A stretch of DNA of 6,216 nucleotides, taken from positions 1 to 6,216 of the forward strand of contig JBBIRM010000172.1 in assembly GCA_037441765.1 (NCBI GenBank). Direction: 5' to 3'. Shown here one piece after another: positions 5,444 to 6,216 of the stretch. The stretch comes from JBBIRM01 sp037441765. GTDB taxonomy: Bacteria; Desulfobacterota; BSN033; UBA1163. The first letter of the stretch is position 1; every line of letters begins with the position of its first letter. Position numbers and translations under genes: made by a program. A model generated the notes under the pieces. The model saw nothing but the letters and a program-made list of their open reading frames with translations. It did not search any database and was not told the origin of the DNA.

Positions 5444-5851
5444 TCATACCCACATTATTTCCAATAAATGTTCTACCTTTTTGAATTCTGGATCTCCGGT
5501 CACTAAAATAGCCTTATATTCTAAAGCAGAAGCAAGGGCAAAGCAATCAGCATAAGAGATATTGTATTGAGTCTTATATTCTGCGGCCTTAAAGATCAGG
5601 TTGTTGGGGATCGGTAGAATGGTAAAGTTTAGCCTTTCGATATTTGCCAGAACCTCTAATTTCTTTTGGTCCCCAAACGCCCTCTTTGTTGAATAGATGA
5701 TTTCTCCAAGATTGATGGCATTGAGGTATTTCTTAGCCCCTAATTTCCTTGCCTCATCAAGGAGTTGAGCCACCTTTTCATATCCTTTTTCTTTCTGAAA
5801 AAACTTTAATAAAGCATAACTATCGAAAATAAATGGCCCTTTTGGCATCAT
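5444..5851 (-). CDS. vapC: VapC-type PIN-domain RNase toxin
   Basis: This is a 135-residue PIN-domain protein, the usual VapC size, acting in the cytosol as a Mg-dependent endoribonuclease when free of its antitoxin. The acidic active-site set is complete: Asp10 in FIFDSYALL (7-15), Glu50 in NLGEIIY (47-53), Asp102 in ISYADCFALASA (98-109) and Asp120 in VTGDPEF (117-123). It should therefore be catalytically competent. Its ATG (5851-5849) overlaps the vapB TGA in ATGA, indicating coupled translation. A second ATG follows directly, so the start may be one residue later. A purine-rich AGAGGGAG lies just upstream inside vapB. RNA target unknown (initiator tRNA or rRNA in studied VapCs). Confidence 0.92.
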   Translation of the reverse strand: MMPKGPFIFDSYALLKFFQKEKGYEKVAQLLDEARKLGAKKYLNAINLGEIIYSTKRAFGDQKKLEVLANIERLNFTILPIPNNLIFKAAEYKTQYNISYADCFALASALEYKAILVTGDPEFKKVEHLLEIMWV

Positions 5852-6075
5852 CTAAACTCCCTCTTTCGTTCCTTAATGAGTTTCTCTGAAAGTGAAGGTA
5901 CAGAGGGTAAAATACCACAAGCCGCCTTGACCGGGTCATCAACAAGAGGGATAAGATAGATGATCCCACCATACTCCATAATCTGCATCTCCGTCCCGGG
6001 CTCAATATGGTATTTCTTTCTTATCTCAGCAGGTATAACAATCTGTCCTTTGGATAAGGTTTTGACAGTTGCCAT
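5848..6075 (-). CDS. vapB: AbrB/SpoVT-type antitoxin of the VapBC pair
   Basis: The protein has 75 residues. Residues 1-44 form the swapped-hairpin AbrB DNA-binding domain, with the typical LSKGQIVIPAEIRKKYHIEPGTEMQI (7-32) and a following beta strand IIYLIPL (38-44). The tail 45-75, ending in basic SEKLIKERKREFR, should wrap the PIN toxin and block its acidic site. Such antitoxins dimerise and usually repress their own operon, alone or with toxin. AGGAGG (6091-6086) precedes the ATG by 10 bases. The stop overlaps the vapC start by 4 bases. Promoter and candidate operator lie immediately upstream. Confidence 0.93.
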   Translation of the reverse strand: MATVKTLSKGQIVIPAEIRKKYHIEPGTEMQIMEYGGIIYLIPLVDDPVKAACGILPSVPSLSEKLIKERKREFR

Positions 6076-6078
6076 AAA

Positions 6079-6107
6079 TGTTTAACCTCCTCAAAATTAG
6101 TTAAACA
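6079..6107 (-). promoter_or_regulatory. 8-bp inverted repeat around the vapB ribosome binding site
   Basis: TGTTTAAC (6079-6086) and GTTAAACA (6100-6107) are exact reverse complements with a 13-base spacer, about two helical turns centre to centre. The spacer carries most of the AGGAGG site (6086-6091). It could be the AbrB-type autoregulatory operator, or an mRNA stem-loop presenting the Shine-Dalgarno sequence. Confidence 0.5.
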
Positions 6108-6110
6108 ATT

Positions 6111-6125
6111 TAATAAAATGTATTA
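6111..6125. promoter_or_regulatory. 5-bp inverted repeat overlapping the vapB -10 box
   Basis: TAATA (6111-6115) and TATTA (6121-6125) flank AAATG and overlap the -10 box at 6117-6122. A repressor site there would block transcription, but such AT-only repeats are common by chance. Confidence 0.25.
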
Positions 6126-6145
6126 CTTTTTGAAAAATTTGTCAA
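6117..6145 (-). promoter_or_regulatory. vapBC promoter
   Basis: On the - strand a perfect TTGACA (6145-6140) is followed after exactly 17 bases by TACATT (6122-6117), a 4/6 match to TATAAT. Transcription would start near 6110, giving a leader of about 35 bases that begins close to the inverted repeat at 6107-6079. Confidence 0.7.
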
Positions 6146-6192
6146 GTTCCGGTAAGTTTTAACCAGAAATTCCGTAATAATAGGGGGCCACA

Positions 6193-6216
6193 ATGGTGAA
6201 ATCGTGGAAATGGGGG
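6193..6216 (+). CDS. Start of a probable AbrB/MazE-type antitoxin, cut by the window edge
   Basis: Only eight codons are visible: MVKSWKWG. A KWG close to the N-terminus, normally continuing into a WGNSLAVRIP-like stretch, is characteristic of MazE/AbrB-fold antitoxins. GGGGG (6183-6187) lies 5 bases before the ATG. The gene diverges from vapBC across a 117-base spacer. The call rests on a very short peptide, so it is tentative. Confidence 0.5.

Noticed and set aside
5820..6005. Arg/Ser-rich minus-strand frame inside vapB
   Set aside because: It is a different frame of the clear antitoxin gene, with composition typical of a shadow frame.
6146..6192. Promoter for the rightward antitoxin-like gene
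   Set aside because: TAATAAT (6175-6181) resembles a -10 box, but no -35 lies at the proper distance and it is too close to the ATG to trust.

Overview
The window looks like bacterial chromosome of moderate GC with heavy use of AGA/AGG for arginine. The style (anaerobe-like gene content, small secreted protein, AbrB-type VapBC, GTCAGG.CTTG repeats) reminds me of Desulfobacterota/Deltaproteobacteria or a related anaerobic lineage. That taxonomic guess is inference only; no marker gene is present.

Left part, 225-4173: four genes on the + strand in tight order. They encode a HisC-family PLP aminotransferase, imidazolonepropionase (hutI), glutamate formimidoyltransferase (ftcD) and formimidoyl-THF cyclodeaminase (fchA). 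The last three are consecutive steps of the folate-dependent branch of histidine degradation: imidazolonepropionate to formiminoglutamate, formimino transfer to tetrahydrofolate, then ammonia release to give methenyl-THF. Histidine ammonia-lyase (hutH) and urocanase (hutU) are not in the window and could lie upstream. All three hut proteins keep their signature residues. Small perfect hairpins span the stop codons of hutI and ftcD.

Middle, 4174-5443: accessory-looking DNA. An 86-bp element bounded by 18-bp inverted repeats starts two bases after the fchA stop. Next come about 360 bp with only doubtful small ORFs, then a monocistronic gene for a small secreted protein with a Lys/Gly tail and its own plausible promoter. 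Beyond it are two direct copies of a 20-bp repeat. Both arms of the 86-bp element and both direct copies share the core GTCAGG.CTTG, so one repeat family flanks the secreted-protein gene.

Right part, 5444-6216: a vapB-vapC toxin-antitoxin operon on the - strand (AbrB-fold antitoxin, PIN-domain RNase toxin, 4-base overlap). It has a clear promoter with a perfect TTGACA box and an inverted repeat around the antitoxin ribosome binding site. At the extreme right edge a divergent + strand gene begins with MVKSWKWG, which looks like the N-terminus of a second AbrB/MazE-type antitoxin.

I do not see a clear new system. The best leads are the repeat family, the hairpins on the hut stop codons, and the two apparent antitoxin genes facing away from each other.
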